From assembly GCA_905200945.1 (NCBI GenBank), contig CAJKMG010000005.1, positions 1 to 64,000 of the forward strand: a DNA stretch of 64,000 nt, written 5' to 3'. The stretch's first letter is position 1. Each line of letters begins with the position of its first letter. Made by a program: the position numbers and the translations under genes. Origin of the DNA: an uncultured Akkermansia sp. (GTDB lineage Bacteria > Verrucomicrobiota > Verrucomicrobiia > Verrucomicrobiales > Akkermansiaceae). Below the pieces are notes generated by a model, which did no database searches, had not been told where the DNA came from, and saw nothing but the letters and a program-made list of their open reading frames with translations. Below, piece after piece: positions 51,546 to 61,479 of the stretch.

Positions 51546-51761
51546 ATGGCAAAGACAGAAAAAGAACAGACGGCCCCGGCATCCGCCGCGGGGGAAGCAG
51601 GCGTCAGCAGCCAGGCCAAGCCGCAACTGGTGAAAGTGCGCGTGACCAGGACGGGCACCAACATCAGCGGCATGACCTACCTGGCCGGAGTGGTGGTGAA
51701 CGTCACGCCCGACCAGGCTGCGGCGCTCGAACAGGCAAAAGCCAGCTGCCGGGTATTTTAA
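51546..51761 (+). CDS. Small pre-tail protein, unknown
   Basis: 71 aa. Disordered N-terminal Lys/Glu/Ala region followed by a small beta domain (LVKVRVTRTGTNISGMTYLA, VVVNVTPDQAAAL). Short proteins of this kind often precede the tail tube gene. No function can be assigned. Confidence 0.5.
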   Translation: MAKTEKEQTAPASAAGEAGVSSQAKPQLVKVRVTRTGTNISGMTYLAGVVVNVTPDQAAALEQAKASCRVF

Positions 51762-51818
51762 CGGACCGGAGCCGGAACGACGAACCATTAACAATTAACT
51801 ATTAACCAAACCAAGCAC

Positions 51819-52406
51819 ATGGCATACGAAAAAAGATTTGTCGATAATTTGATCGGCGGCATGATCATCCGCATTGCAAAATTCGGGGAAACCGTCACCG
51901 CAGGAAACACGGTGGGAGAAGGGGCCAAGCCCGACGCTCCCACCCCGGAAAAGCCTGGCCCGTGGCTGACCCTGGGCAAGATCAAGACGGCTACCAGCGA
52001 ACGCCAGAAGAAGACGGCGACGGTGGAAGGCGTGAACGACGCGGGATTTTATGAAATGCGCGATTTGTCGATCGCCCAGCAGTCCAAGCTGAAGTTCACG
52101 ACGCAGGAGGTGACGCCCGAAGCGATCCAGCTGGCGTTCGGCGTGGCGGACAACCTGGAAGATGACCAGGAAGCCGCGCCGTTTTCATCCTCCGGCAACA
52201 TCCGTTGCTGGGTGTATGGAGAACTGCGCAACTCCGGCAATAACGCCGAAAAGCTGGCCCATTTCTGCGTGATGGGGGATTTATCCCTCACCAACAGCCC
52301 GAATTTCGCGTCCGATCCGGTGACGTGCGAGTTTGAGCTATCCATCAAGAATTCCCCCCTGGCTACGTTCACGAGCCTGGCGCTGGCCAAGCTGGCGGCG
52401 GATTAA
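51819..52406 (+). CDS. Major tail tube protein
   Basis: 195 aa. A beta-rich body with KKTATVEGVNDAGFYEMRDL, SKLKFTTQEVTPEAIQLAFG and an end VTCEFELSIKNSPLATF. The size and strand pattern fit tube proteins of long-tailed phages. No sheath gene is present next to it. A hairpin follows. The tube would form the channel for DNA release. Confidence 0.7.
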   Translation: MAYEKRFVDNLIGGMIIRIAKFGETVTAGNTVGEGAKPDAPTPEKPGPWLTLGKIKTATSERQKKTATVEGVNDAGFYEMRDLSIAQQSKLKFTTQEVTPEAIQLAFGVADNLEDDQEAAPFSSSGNIRCWVYGELRNSGNNAEKLAHFCVMGDLSLTNSPNFASDPVTCEFELSIKNSPLATFTSLALAKLAAD

Positions 52407-52421
52407 CCCTGCGCCCATCCA

Positions 52422-52446
52422 GGAGCCGTCCGGGTACGGCGGCTCC
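52422..52446 (+). terminator. Hairpin after the tail tube gene
   Basis: GGAGCCG ... CGGCGGCTCC pair with a small bulge and are followed by a short T/C tract. It sits 16 bp after the tube stop. Efficiency is uncertain; it may tune expression of the following tail genes. Confidence 0.4.
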
Positions 52447-52472
52447 GCTTTCCCCCTTCCATCTTTCCAATC

Positions 52473-54692
52473 ATGATTATATACATAGATGCTAACACGC
52501 TGGCCCTGACGACGGCGGGCCAGGTGCCGCTGACTGACATGGCCCTGGTGCGGGGCGACAAGATGCCGCTGCGCATCGTCCTGACGGACGGCCCCGGCAC
52601 CCCCTCGAATTCTGACGAGGTGCCCGTGCTGGCCGTGAAAAAATCCCTGGGGGACGATTCCCTGGTGCTGGCCGCCACGGGGCTGGAACATGTGGAGGAT
52701 GCCCTGGGCGCTGCTTATGTCGGCAGCCTGTCCGTTAATACGGTGCAGCTGGCGGAGGTCATGGGGGATCAATCCCGGATTGACCTGATCGGCGAGGTGG
52801 TGCTGGTGGCTCCGGACGGGGCGCAGCGCACGTCCCGCCTGATCCGGGTGACGGTCCGGGCGGACTTGCTGCCCGGGGATTACGCGCCGCCTGACGAGGT
52901 GCTGGCCGACTGGTCCGAACTGGTAGCCGACGCCCTGGCCGCACAACTGCCGGACGCGCTCAAGGACGCGGGCGTGGAATTGGAAGCGGCAACCGGGCAA
53001 TCCACCTTGTCCAGCGGAGATGCCGCCGACACCTGGACCATCGTCGGAGGCTACGCATTCACGTGGGGAGACGAGATTCTGGCCGGGCATCTGCCCGACA
53101 GCTGCCGCCTGAAAAGCATTTCCACCGTGTATTTTTTCACCGACCCCGCCCTGAATCAGTATTGCCTGCGTGTCTGGAAGCTGGTGGACGGAGATTACAG
53201 CCTGATCGGAACCTCCGCCTATGTGTCCAACCTGACCAGCGGCCAGACGGCTACGTGGGTATTTACGCCGGGCGTTCCCCTGACTCGCGGGGACAAGATC
53301 ATCATCCAGGTGTGCGAAGGGACCGAGATGACGCCCTATGCCTTAGGGATGCACGCCGTTCTTACTCCGTCCGTCCCTGGGCGCGGCCTGGTGACGGAGG
53401 TCGCTAACCCGCCCGCCGTGAATGGCACGATGGCCCCCATGATGACTGTGGTGGTGGACTATGACGACGGCATCACCCTGGGAGGGATGGAACTGGCTAC
53501 CGCGCGGCAACTGGACAGTCTGGGGAGGGATGTGCGGCAATCTTCCGCGACCGCCGAGGCTGCGGCGCGGACGGCTGGCCAGGCAGCCGCTGCCGCGTCC
53601 ACGTCTGCCGATAATGCCGCGACATCCGCCACCAGCGCGGCCAACTCCGCGACGGCGGCGACTAATGCTCTGGCGGCCATGCCGCAGGTGGATGCATCCG
53701 GCAACATGACGCTGGCCGGAGGTCTGACGGCGGCGGGGGCCGTCAACGCCAACGGCGGCGTCAACATTCCGCTGGCTGTGGGGGCGCCAACGGACACGGC
53801 AGCGGTTAATCGTTTTTTGGCTATGGGGCTGGCAGGAGCCGTGCAGGCGTTGATTCAGCCCCTATATCTTAAAACCAGCTCCATGCCCGTAGTGGGGAGA
53901 GGCAGCACCTCTGTTCAATATGCCGGACTTTATGCAACCAGTTCAACGTCGGCAGCTTCCAGCTCTCCTGCACACAGTACGACTACCTTCACATTTGAAG
54001 GGCCGCAGGGCCAGCATAATTACAGCTCTTTCGCGGGCTTTTCGATACCGCTGTCCGGTTCAACAGCATCCAAATTTACCTTTGGATTAGGCCGAGGTTC
54101 AAAAACGGTAAGAGGCGGCCTGACGATGGATTCATTTTCCATGATTCCAGGCAATAATCTGGCCGTCAATTATGGAGAGATTATCGACATCACAACCACA
54201 GCGGTCCGTGATGCTGTCCGGGGAGGTTACGTGCTTAGAGTGCGGGAGATTTATTACGTCTCTTCCGGTGATTCATGGCAGGTGAAAACTACGGCCAGCT
54301 TCATTCCGGCGACCAATAACCACCCATTTCCCGCCTGCCTCAACAGGCTCATTTTCATGCAGGAGGGGCTTTCAAGCATGTCGTCATACGAGGGGAAAGC
54401 GTCGCTTTATATTGAGCTGGGGGGAGGGCAGACAAACACTTTGTTCAAAATAGCCGCCCTCAGAGGCGTTTCAGGATATGAAGACGGGATAGGTTTTAGC
54501 ACGCTGGTGGCGGATGTAGAAAATCCCAATTCCTGGACTTCTGCGGTTCGCACGGGAGCAGGCAGCCGCTACCTTTATGCCAATGGGTTGCGCAATCCAA
54601 TGTACGCTGCATTGGAAGCAATGGCCGTCAATGCCATTGAATCCGAGGAAACGGCGGATTTTGTGGATGTAAATACCCCCTTAGAATCATGA
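52473..54692 (+). CDS. Tail fibre/baseplate-like protein
   Basis: 739 aa. The first about 150 residues look like a BppU-type baseplate N-terminal domain (DMALVRGDKMPLRIVLTDG, RTSRLIRVTVRADLLPGDY). A beta-rich middle follows (about 180-330). Around 355-405 lies an Ala/Ser/Thr-rich stalk (SADNAATSATSAANSATAA) that suggests a trimeric coiled stem. A beta-rich head of about 300 residues ends the protein and may contact the host surface. Its place between tube and tape measure is unusual. Confidence 0.65.
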   Translation: MIIYIDANTLALTTAGQVPLTDMALVRGDKMPLRIVLTDGPGTPSNSDEVPVLAVKKSLGDDSLVLAATGLEHVEDALGAAYVGSLSVNTVQLAEVMGDQSRIDLIGEVVLVAPDGAQRTSRLIRVTVRADLLPGDYAPPDEVLADWSELVADALAAQLPDALKDAGVELEAATGQSTLSSGDAADTWTIVGGYAFTWGDEILAGHLPDSCRLKSISTVYFFTDPALNQYCLRVWKLVDGDYSLIGTSAYVSNLTSGQTATWVFTPGVPLTRGDKIIIQVCEGTEMTPYALGMHAVLTPSVPGRGLVTEVANPPAVNGTMAPMMTVVVDYDDGITLGGMELATARQLDSLGRDVRQSSATAEAAARTAGQAAAAASTSADNAATSATSAANSATAATNALAAMPQVDASGNMTLAGGLTAAGAVNANGGVNIPLAVGAPTDTAAVNRFLAMGLAGAVQALIQPLYLKTSSMPVVGRGSTSVQYAGLYATSSTSAASSSPAHSTTTFTFEGPQGQHNYSSFAGFSIPLSGSTASKFTFGLGRGSKTVRGGLTMDSFSMIPGNNLAVNYGEIIDITTTAVRDAVRGGYVLRVREIYYVSSGDSWQVKTTASFIPATNNHPFPACLNRLIFMQEGLSSMSSYEGKASLYIELGGGQTNTLFKIAALRGVSGYEDGIGFSTLVADVENPNSWTSAVRTGAGSRYLYANGLRNPMYAALEAMAVNAIESEETADFVDVNTPLES

Positions 54693-55090
54693 ATGCAGAA
54701 ATACAAATACAATTTCCCCAGCCGGGCCAGTGGCAAAAATTCAGCATGACAGCCGTCTATCAGGACGCAGAGGGGTACACCCGCACCGACCGCTACACCC
54801 AAGACGACATCCCCGCAGAGCAGGCTCCGGCCATGTCGGCGGTAGTTGCCGCACTGGTGGGACTGGGCGAGGATTGGCAGGCGTCCCAGGTTTGGGCGCG
54901 GCGCAACTGGGTATTACGGTTTTCGCGTGGTGATGCCGGATCTTACCAGACCAAGGAAGTAGTGATCCTTACAGTCGAAGCCATTAACGCCCAGGGAGGC
55001 CGCAAATTATTCACGGCGATTGAATACCCTTCCTTTGTTCTCAAGGATTCCGCCTCCGTGGCGTTTTTCCGCTATTTCACTCAATCCTGA
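54689..55090 (+). CDS. Tail-region protein, unknown
   Basis: 133 aa, start overlapping the fibre stop (ATGA). Beta-rich, opens with IQIQFPQPGQWQKFSMTAVY. One possibility is a small fibre-associated or assembly protein. No family recognised. Confidence 0.5.
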   Translation: MNAEIQIQFPQPGQWQKFSMTAVYQDAEGYTRTDRYTQDDIPAEQAPAMSAVVAALVGLGEDWQASQVWARRNWVLRFSRGDAGSYQTKEVVILTVEAINAQGGRKLFTAIEYPSFVLKDSASVAFFRYFTQS

Positions 55091-55099
55091 TTCCTTCTA

Positions 55100-55564
55100 A
55101 TGGCCTATGAATCCACAGACACGGTGATTTACCGTCCGGACGGCCTGGATGCGGTCACGCTCTGCAAACAGGGGGATCTTATGGCGGCTCCGGTGGACGT
55201 TACGGCCTCCGTCCAGGTGCAGCGGGACGGCGTGCTGGGCAGTTCCTGGATGCTTCAGCGGGCGCGGGGCAACGCCCTGATGCAGCTGTCTTTCACAGTG
55301 GCCCATCCGTTCCCGACAGCGGCGGCGGCCCGTGCCTGGGGCCTGGACGTCCAGGAATTGTTCACGCTGCACCCGCTGGGGCGCGTCACCTGGCTGACCT
55401 GCTATTACCAGGGCCGCCCCCAGCGCGTGAGGGAATACGCCGCCACTGTGGACCCTCCCCGCCCGTACCCCCTGACCAGTGAACACTGGTACGGGGTGGA
55501 CTTGCGCGGGGCGGCCTGGCAGGCCGTAGAATTCAAATTTGCCCTGACCGGAGAAATCAACTGA
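55100..55564 (+). CDS. Tail-region protein, unknown
   Basis: 154 aa. Beta-rich, with VTASVQVQRDGVLGSSWMLQ and GNALMQLSFTVAHPFPTAAA. It lies directly before the tape measure, and its stop overlaps that start. In long-tailed phages this place often holds tail assembly chaperones, but the composition here looks more like a structural tail component. Family unknown. Confidence 0.5.
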   Translation: MAYESTDTVIYRPDGLDAVTLCKQGDLMAAPVDVTASVQVQRDGVLGSSWMLQRARGNALMQLSFTVAHPFPTAAAARAWGLDVQELFTLHPLGRVTWLTCYYQGRPQRVREYAATVDPPRPYPLTSEHWYGVDLRGAAWQAVEFKFALTGEIN

Positions 55565-58494
55565 TGAACAACAATATTGACATATCCCTGACGCTTGGCA
55601 CCCGGGCGGACATGAGCGGGATTAACCAGGTGCGCAAGGGGGTGGACGATCTTTCCACGGCAGCCAGGGGGCTGCCGCGGGAACTTATTTCCGGAGGGGT
55701 GGGAACCGTGGCGGATGCCCGGGCATTCTCCGGGGCATCCGCCCCTGGCAAGATGACCATACAGGTGGAGGGACTGGACCATCTGGCCGGGACGATCGCC
55801 CGCGCGGAAGGAGTGGCGGCCAGCGGAACGTCCGCCCAGGGACGGACGGACAAGGCCCTGGAAGAAATGCAGTCCGGAATTGCCCGGGTGTCCAAAGCCG
55901 TGGAAGAGGTGGCCCGCGGGGCTGCTGCCCCGGATCATTCCCCCCTTCCTGTCCCCTCCGCCCGGGAAGGCGGGAATGAATGGATGATGGCGCGGCTGGA
56001 CCAGATTGCCGCGCTGCTGGCCAGGATGGACGCCACGCTGGCCAAGAGCCTGGCCGCATCTACCAAGCCGGAGGGGACGCTGGACCAGGTACGCAAGGGC
56101 ATGGATGAATTGTCCCGGGCGGTCAAGTCTGTTCCGGCGCTTCCATCCGGAGGCGTGGGGGGGCAGACGGGGGCCGTGCCCGCTTATCCGGAGACACAGG
56201 CGGCAACGCCTAATGACTGGACTGTGAGGATTGACGGACTGGACGCGCTGGGCGCGACGGTCCAGGGCGCGGACAAAACAGTGGGCCATGCTGCGGATGC
56301 CGTCAAGCAGCAGTCCGGATGGCTACAGCGCAGCATTGACGCCTTATCCAAATTTCCCGGACAGGTTCAAACCTGGGCGGGTGATAAAATGCAGGAATGG
56401 CGCAAGTTCAAAGGCGGCCTGCAAAACGCCACCAATGTCCTCAACCTGGGCAAGGAAGCCTGGGGGCTGGGCCGGGCTGCCGGAAATGCCCTGAATGATG
56501 CGTTTGGCCTGGGCGCTAAAAAAGTTTCCGCGCAACTTGCGGACGTGTTGGCAAAAGGGAAAGCGAAGGTGGAAGCCTGGCAGGCGGGCATGAGTGCGGA
56601 ACTGGGGAGATTGAACCAGGAACAGGCGCTGAAGAAGGAACATTCCCTGGTCAAACAGATCAATGACGCTTACGACGCCCGCAAAAGGACGATCGAAGCC
56701 CTGGACGAAAAGGCGAGCCGGAACCTGGAAATGCAGGCCCAGCTGCTGGCCATCGAAAACGAAAAGAACCGGAGCATCATCAGGCAAAAACAGATCCGCG
56801 GGGAAATGACCGAAAGCCAAGCCCGGGACGCCCTGGCGGCCATCGACGCCAAAGACGCCGGAGAACGCCGGGCTATCGAACGGCAGCAGGCGGAAAATGC
56901 CGTGCGCCGCGCTGAAGCCCTGGCCGAAGCCAAGGCGGAGCAGATCAGGCGCATGCAGGAGCTTACCCAATCCAGCCCGGCAGCGGCAGGCGTGCGAGAC
57001 CTGAAGACGGAGGATTTTTACAAGCAGGCGGACGCTTTCAAGAATGCGGAAGCGGCCCTGAAACAATGGCAGGAACTGGCAGCCAAAAAGAAGAAGCTGG
57101 AAAAGGAAATTGCAGACGCGCCGAAAGAAATGGCTAAAGCGGCCATGCTGGGCGGCGTGGGCATCCCACTGGTGGCCGGATTACAGCAGAAAAAGAATCA
57201 GGATGAAGAAACCCTGAAGCATGTACAGGCCTTAATGGATGGCATGCGGAAAGATGCCAGCATGCCATCCGCCACCAATGGAGAAATGATGGCCCGGCTG
57301 ATTGCAGAAAAACAGCAGCAGGAAGCCGCCTTGAACAGCATGATGGAAGGCATCAAGAATACGGGGTTGCTGGGCGACGTGCGCGGCAAGTCCGGGGATG
57401 CCTTGTATATGGCTTATGCGGATGCGTTAAAAGTCGCCAGAGAGGTAATCAAAAACAGAACAGCATCTTTGGCTGATTTATTCAAAGAGCAGGAAGCTTT
57501 AGATGAAGCTGTGACGACGGCCAAGGAACGGCTGAATAATGTTCTGACTGTGCAGGGCGTCCAGGCAAAGGCAGATTCCGACGTGCAAACGGAAACGAAA
57601 AAGACGGATGCCTGGCAGGATAACCAGCGGAGGGATGCTACAATTTCCCGGACGGCGGCGGAAGCTCTATCCAAAGCCGCGGAAGCGCGTAAGAAAGAAC
57701 TGGACGCTACCAAAACGGCCATGAACACGGCTGTGGAAACACTGGAAGCAAGCCTAGATTCCTTCTCCGGATTTGCGGACAAGTATGCGGAGGGTAATAA
57801 AAAGGCCCAGGAAAACGCCACCAGGTTCCGGGACACGATTGGCCGCTTGCGCAACAAGGACCGGAAGTTATGGGACAAGCGGGACGAGAATGACGCCAAA
57901 TGGACGGAAGACTTCTTAAAAGCCCTGAAAGAAAAATTCGGCAATGCTTACAATTCCGACGCCGACCGGGGCATGGTGAAAGCCGCGGAACAAGCCTGGA
58001 AGTCCATGAATGACATCCTGGACGCTAAAAAGACACAGGAAGGACAAGAACAAAAAATCAAGGGCCTGGAAGAAGCCGCCCGGAAAGTAACCGCCCTGCC
58101 TGAAGACATCCAGGCCAAAAGCATGGAAGCAATGGAGCTGACGGAATGGATGCGGAAATACCGGGAGGGGGCTGTGCAGAAAGCGGGGGATCTGGCCGGA
58201 AGTTCCGACTATGAAATCCTTTACCAGGTGGAGGACGTTGTGCGCAAGGCGTTACAGGACGGACAGGTGGACAAGGGCGAGCGTGCCCAGCTGGCCAGCC
58301 AGCTGAAAATGCTTCTTGGCAACGACCGCGGCCAGGACGAAACGCCCGCGATTCACGGCATGGTGGAGCTGGTGCGGGAGATACTAGGCAGGTATTCCAG
58401 GAGCCAGGAAACGGCGCAAAAGCTGAACGCGGAAGTGGCGGAGCTGAAAAGCCGCCTGAACAAGATTGATTCACAGCGGGGGTATGGACATTAG
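55564..58494 (+). CDS. Tape measure protein
   Basis: 976 aa, mostly long alpha-helix with Lys/Glu/Ala heptads (about 380-700 and 780-960). It is the longest tail gene and is placed before the hub. Two copies of a block of about 65 residues occur near the N-terminus: from residue 19 (INQVRKGVDDLSTAARGLP) and from 173 (LDQVRKGMDELSRAVKSVP), each followed by a GLD strand. At the usual 1.5 angstrom per residue, it would set a tail of roughly 145 nm. Only weak hydrophobic segments are seen. Confidence 0.8.
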   Translation: MNNNIDISLTLGTRADMSGINQVRKGVDDLSTAARGLPRELISGGVGTVADARAFSGASAPGKMTIQVEGLDHLAGTIARAEGVAASGTSAQGRTDKALEEMQSGIARVSKAVEEVARGAAAPDHSPLPVPSAREGGNEWMMARLDQIAALLARMDATLAKSLAASTKPEGTLDQVRKGMDELSRAVKSVPALPSGGVGGQTGAVPAYPETQAATPNDWTVRIDGLDALGATVQGADKTVGHAADAVKQQSGWLQRSIDALSKFPGQVQTWAGDKMQEWRKFKGGLQNATNVLNLGKEAWGLGRAAGNALNDAFGLGAKKVSAQLADVLAKGKAKVEAWQAGMSAELGRLNQEQALKKEHSLVKQINDAYDARKRTIEALDEKASRNLEMQAQLLAIENEKNRSIIRQKQIRGEMTESQARDALAAIDAKDAGERRAIERQQAENAVRRAEALAEAKAEQIRRMQELTQSSPAAAGVRDLKTEDFYKQADAFKNAEAALKQWQELAAKKKKLEKEIADAPKEMAKAAMLGGVGIPLVAGLQQKKNQDEETLKHVQALMDGMRKDASMPSATNGEMMARLIAEKQQQEAALNSMMEGIKNTGLLGDVRGKSGDALYMAYADALKVAREVIKNRTASLADLFKEQEALDEAVTTAKERLNNVLTVQGVQAKADSDVQTETKKTDAWQDNQRRDATISRTAAEALSKAAEARKKELDATKTAMNTAVETLEASLDSFSGFADKYAEGNKKAQENATRFRDTIGRLRNKDRKLWDKRDENDAKWTEDFLKALKEKFGNAYNSDADRGMVKAAEQAWKSMNDILDAKKTQEGQEQKIKGLEEAARKVTALPEDIQAKSMEAMELTEWMRKYREGAVQKAGDLAGSSDYEILYQVEDVVRKALQDGQVDKGERAQLASQLKMLLGNDRGQDETPAIHGMVELVREILGRYSRSQETAQKLNAEVAELKSRLNKIDSQRGYGH

Positions 58495-60646
58495 AACAGT
58501 AGAATTGACGGGACTGGCCAGCCAGTCATGCAGCTGGCAATGGCGGAATTTTACGGCGGCCCAGGTGTCTTTCCAGCTGGGCCGGGAAATGATGGATGCC
58601 GCCCCCTTCTCTTATAAAGAGCGCGTGCGGGTGGCGTGGGACGGCGTGACGGTGCTGGACGGCACCGTGCGCAAGTGTGATGCCGCCTTGTCCGCGTCCG
58701 GCTACGTGTGGCAGGTGGAAATTTGCGACCACTGGAAGCCGATGGAGGGCACGACGTTTTTCGGCTCCGGCATCGGGGCGGGCAGGATTGCTTTCTCGTT
58801 TGCGGCGTTTTCCGGCCTATCCTCCGGGGCGTCGGTCAAACGGCGCATCAAGATCGCGGCGGCCCTCCGGACGGTGCTGGACAACGCCCGCACCCACGGG
58901 GCGCTGGTGACGGATTATGTGCTGGATGTGGATGATTCCGCCTGGATATGGGACACGGATGTCGCCTGTGACAAGCACGCCTCCCTGCTGCGCAAATTCC
59001 TAAGTTCCCGGCCCGGCATGGTGGCCTGGTTTGATTATTCCGGAGCCAGCCCCGTGCTGCACATTGCGGACGGGGACCGCCTGGACCCGGTGACGCTGGA
59101 CCGGATCGCGCACAGATTGTCAAAAATCCAGCTGACGGAACGGGTGGACCTGGTGCCCCCCGCGGTGGGGGTAGTGATGACGCGGGGCAAGTACGCCACG
59201 TCCACGGTTGTCCACCCGACCGGGGCGGACTTGCACCAGGAAGGCTGCACGATCGTGCAGCTGTCCGACCCGCGAACGGGGGATGACCCGGACGACACCG
59301 ACGAGGATGGCGTGGATGGCCCCCAATACAACTTTGCCAAACCGGAAATGATGGTCCTGGGCGAAAAGATGCCGACCGGGCCGGAGGATGCCCGGGAATG
59401 GTGGACAAAAAAGATTCCGGAACTGGCGAAGGTTCCCGGGGCACAGTTCGGGACGATCCAGCGGGAGACGCCCGCCGTGGAAGGGCAGGATTCCAGGAAC
59501 TACAGCACGACCGCCACTAAATACGAACTTGTTTCCGGTTCTTTAAGCGAAGCCTGCACAACCATCAAATGGTGTGAAGTAGTCTTCAAGCAATACGTTT
59601 ACATAGATTCCCCTCCGAAAAAGGGTTTTGAGCTGCTCTTTCCGCGTAAAAAAACCGTGACGATTAACGGGGACAAGGTGACGAGGTATTACAACTGGCT
59701 GACCTGGCGCGGCGTTACCACCAACACCCGGAAACGGCATTACAAGGTGGACCGCCAGGGGACAATCGGCCCGGAGGACGGTTCTGCATTCCCGCCTCCG
59801 TCCGGAGGCAGCGGGAGCGGCGAAGCGGACTGGCCAAATTACAGGCCCGTCCTGGCCGCCTATTACCAAATGACCCGCGTGGCACCCTGGGCCGGAAGCG
59901 TGGACGCCCTGGCGGCCATCCGTCCGGACCTGCTGCTGGGGCGGCGCTTGTCGATTGCAGGGGCCAACCCGGCCTGGCTGGACATGCGGACGGTCATTCA
60001 GGGCGTCACGGTGGATTTATCCGCGGGCAACACGTATATATCCACGGGAGTTCCCGACCATTTGAGCCTGCAAAGCATGATTGACCGACAGCAGCAGCTT
60101 TACAGCAACCAGGCCGCTATGGACGACCGGGACAACCAGGATCAGGTGCAGGACAATCCCGCCCTGTCCCTGACTTACGATACCAACGCCCGCATCAGCC
60201 CCAAGGCCCCGACCGTCAGCCCCCGCGGCGAGATTATTTGGACGGCGGCCACGGAAGAACCTAATGATTACGGATTCCGCGTTCAATTAGAGTATAACGA
60301 GGATGGCCAGAAGACGGGAGCCACCATCACGCCCGGAAAAATCATGCTGAATGGCCGCGTGCTGGGAGATGCCCCGGCAAGCAAGGATTTGCCGATGATG
60401 GAAGGGGAAGTCTGGCTGAATTTGATTCTGAATGAAAACGAGGAAATCACGGGCATGGCCGTCATTTCCTCCGCGGGGACGGTGGACCCCTTCATGCTTA
60501 CATCCATAGACGGAGCAAGGCCGTCCCGGCTGTTTTATTATTCCTTCCCTCTGGCCGTCATTAAAGGCGACGATGTAATCCAGTACGCCCTGGGCACCAT
60601 TCAGCTTCCCGTAGGGGGCGGCACGTATTATCCGTGGGGACCGTAG
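58484..60646 (+). CDS. Tail hub/baseplate protein
   Basis: 720 aa from ATG 58484, which overlaps the tape measure end by 11 nt; the earlier in-frame GTG 58466 is less likely. The N-terminal part is a beta-barrel-like gp27/gpP domain (VSFQLGREMMDAAPFSYKER, VRVAWDGVTVLDGTVRKCDA). A middle beta region and a long C-terminal part (about 540-720) with distinct strands follow. It would form the tip ring that holds the tail to the baseplate. Confidence 0.7.
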   Translation: MDIRTVELTGLASQSCSWQWRNFTAAQVSFQLGREMMDAAPFSYKERVRVAWDGVTVLDGTVRKCDAALSASGYVWQVEICDHWKPMEGTTFFGSGIGAGRIAFSFAAFSGLSSGASVKRRIKIAAALRTVLDNARTHGALVTDYVLDVDDSAWIWDTDVACDKHASLLRKFLSSRPGMVAWFDYSGASPVLHIADGDRLDPVTLDRIAHRLSKIQLTERVDLVPPAVGVVMTRGKYATSTVVHPTGADLHQEGCTIVQLSDPRTGDDPDDTDEDGVDGPQYNFAKPEMMVLGEKMPTGPEDAREWWTKKIPELAKVPGAQFGTIQRETPAVEGQDSRNYSTTATKYELVSGSLSEACTTIKWCEVVFKQYVYIDSPPKKGFELLFPRKKTVTINGDKVTRYYNWLTWRGVTTNTRKRHYKVDRQGTIGPEDGSAFPPPSGGSGSGEADWPNYRPVLAAYYQMTRVAPWAGSVDALAAIRPDLLLGRRLSIAGANPAWLDMRTVIQGVTVDLSAGNTYISTGVPDHLSLQSMIDRQQQLYSNQAAMDDRDNQDQVQDNPALSLTYDTNARISPKAPTVSPRGEIIWTAATEEPNDYGFRVQLEYNEDGQKTGATITPGKIMLNGRVLGDAPASKDLPMMEGEVWLNLILNENEEITGMAVISSAGTVDPFMLTSIDGARPSRLFYYSFPLAVIKGDDVIQYALGTIQLPVGGGTYYPWGP

Positions 60647-60652
60647 TTTTTT

Positions 60653-61432
60653 ATGATCAGAATTCACATATTCACGTATAAGGAAGACGCCCCGGAAGCC
60701 GTAGCGGCGGCCAGGTGCGCCCGGATGGCCTGCCCGTCTGCCCTGGTTCGGGTGCTGGATGATTGCCACGCTCCGGTGGATGCCGGAACGGTGGAGGCCC
60801 TGGAAGAGCTGGGAGCCGTCTATGATCAGACATCCTGGATGCGCGGCGGGAATTTACGCGGCCCCGGCGCCATTGTGGGAGTGCTGCGCTCCATGACGGC
60901 AGGGGCAGCCCCTGAAGATATACTCGTCAAGCTGGATGCTGACACGGCGCTTTTAGATGGGGACTGGCTGCACTGGATGACGGACCATCCGGAGTGCCTG
61001 TGGTACTCTTCCGGGGATGATCGGCATTTAACCTATGGGTGCTGCTATGCCGTGCGTGCCCATGTGGCCGTCCATTTGGCCGATGTTCTTCAGGAGCGGC
61101 ATTTACCGGATTCAGCCCCGGAGGATTTAACGTATGCCTTAACCATGATTGAAGAATACGGACGGGAGGCATGCCGGATTGAAGCGCCCTGGCGGCGCGG
61201 GGAATCGGAGAATTCCCGCTGGTCCTGCTGGTGCTGGCACAGCGCCGAGGCTTCCCCTGATTTATACGCCCGGATGTTCCGGATGGTGACGACAGGCAAC
61301 CCCCGGCCTTATGGAGTGCCGCGCGAGCGCAGGGCGGAAATTATGCACTCCCTTTGCAACGCCAAAATAAAGCTGATGGCAGCGGCGGCAATAGCCCCGG
61401 TTCAAGGTACGGATCAACCTTCCTTCCGGTGA
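60653..61432 (+). CDS. Glycosyltransferase-like protein (GT-A fold)
   Basis: 259 aa. The start RIHIFTYKEDAPEAVAAARC resembles the opening strand and helix of GT-A enzymes. The metal-binding DXD motif is LVKLDADTAL with Asp95 and Asp97. It is followed by a WMTDHPECLWYSSGDDRHL region and several conserved Trp/Cys. It could add sugar to the tail or to the host envelope. It is the last gene before the prophage right end, a place where transposable phages often keep extra genes. It has the same direction as the late operon. Confidence 0.65.
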   Translation: MIRIHIFTYKEDAPEAVAAARCARMACPSALVRVLDDCHAPVDAGTVEALEELGAVYDQTSWMRGGNLRGPGAIVGVLRSMTAGAAPEDILVKLDADTALLDGDWLHWMTDHPECLWYSSGDDRHLTYGCCYAVRAHVAVHLADVLQERHLPDSAPEDLTYALTMIEEYGREACRIEAPWRRGESENSRWSCWCWHSAEASPDLYARMFRMVTTGNPRPYGVPRERRAEIMHSLCNAKIKLMAAAAIAPVQGTDQPSFR

Positions 61433-61479
61433 GTTTTTTATAGCAAATTCGGGGGTAAAAGTCACGCAAATTCACCCGT

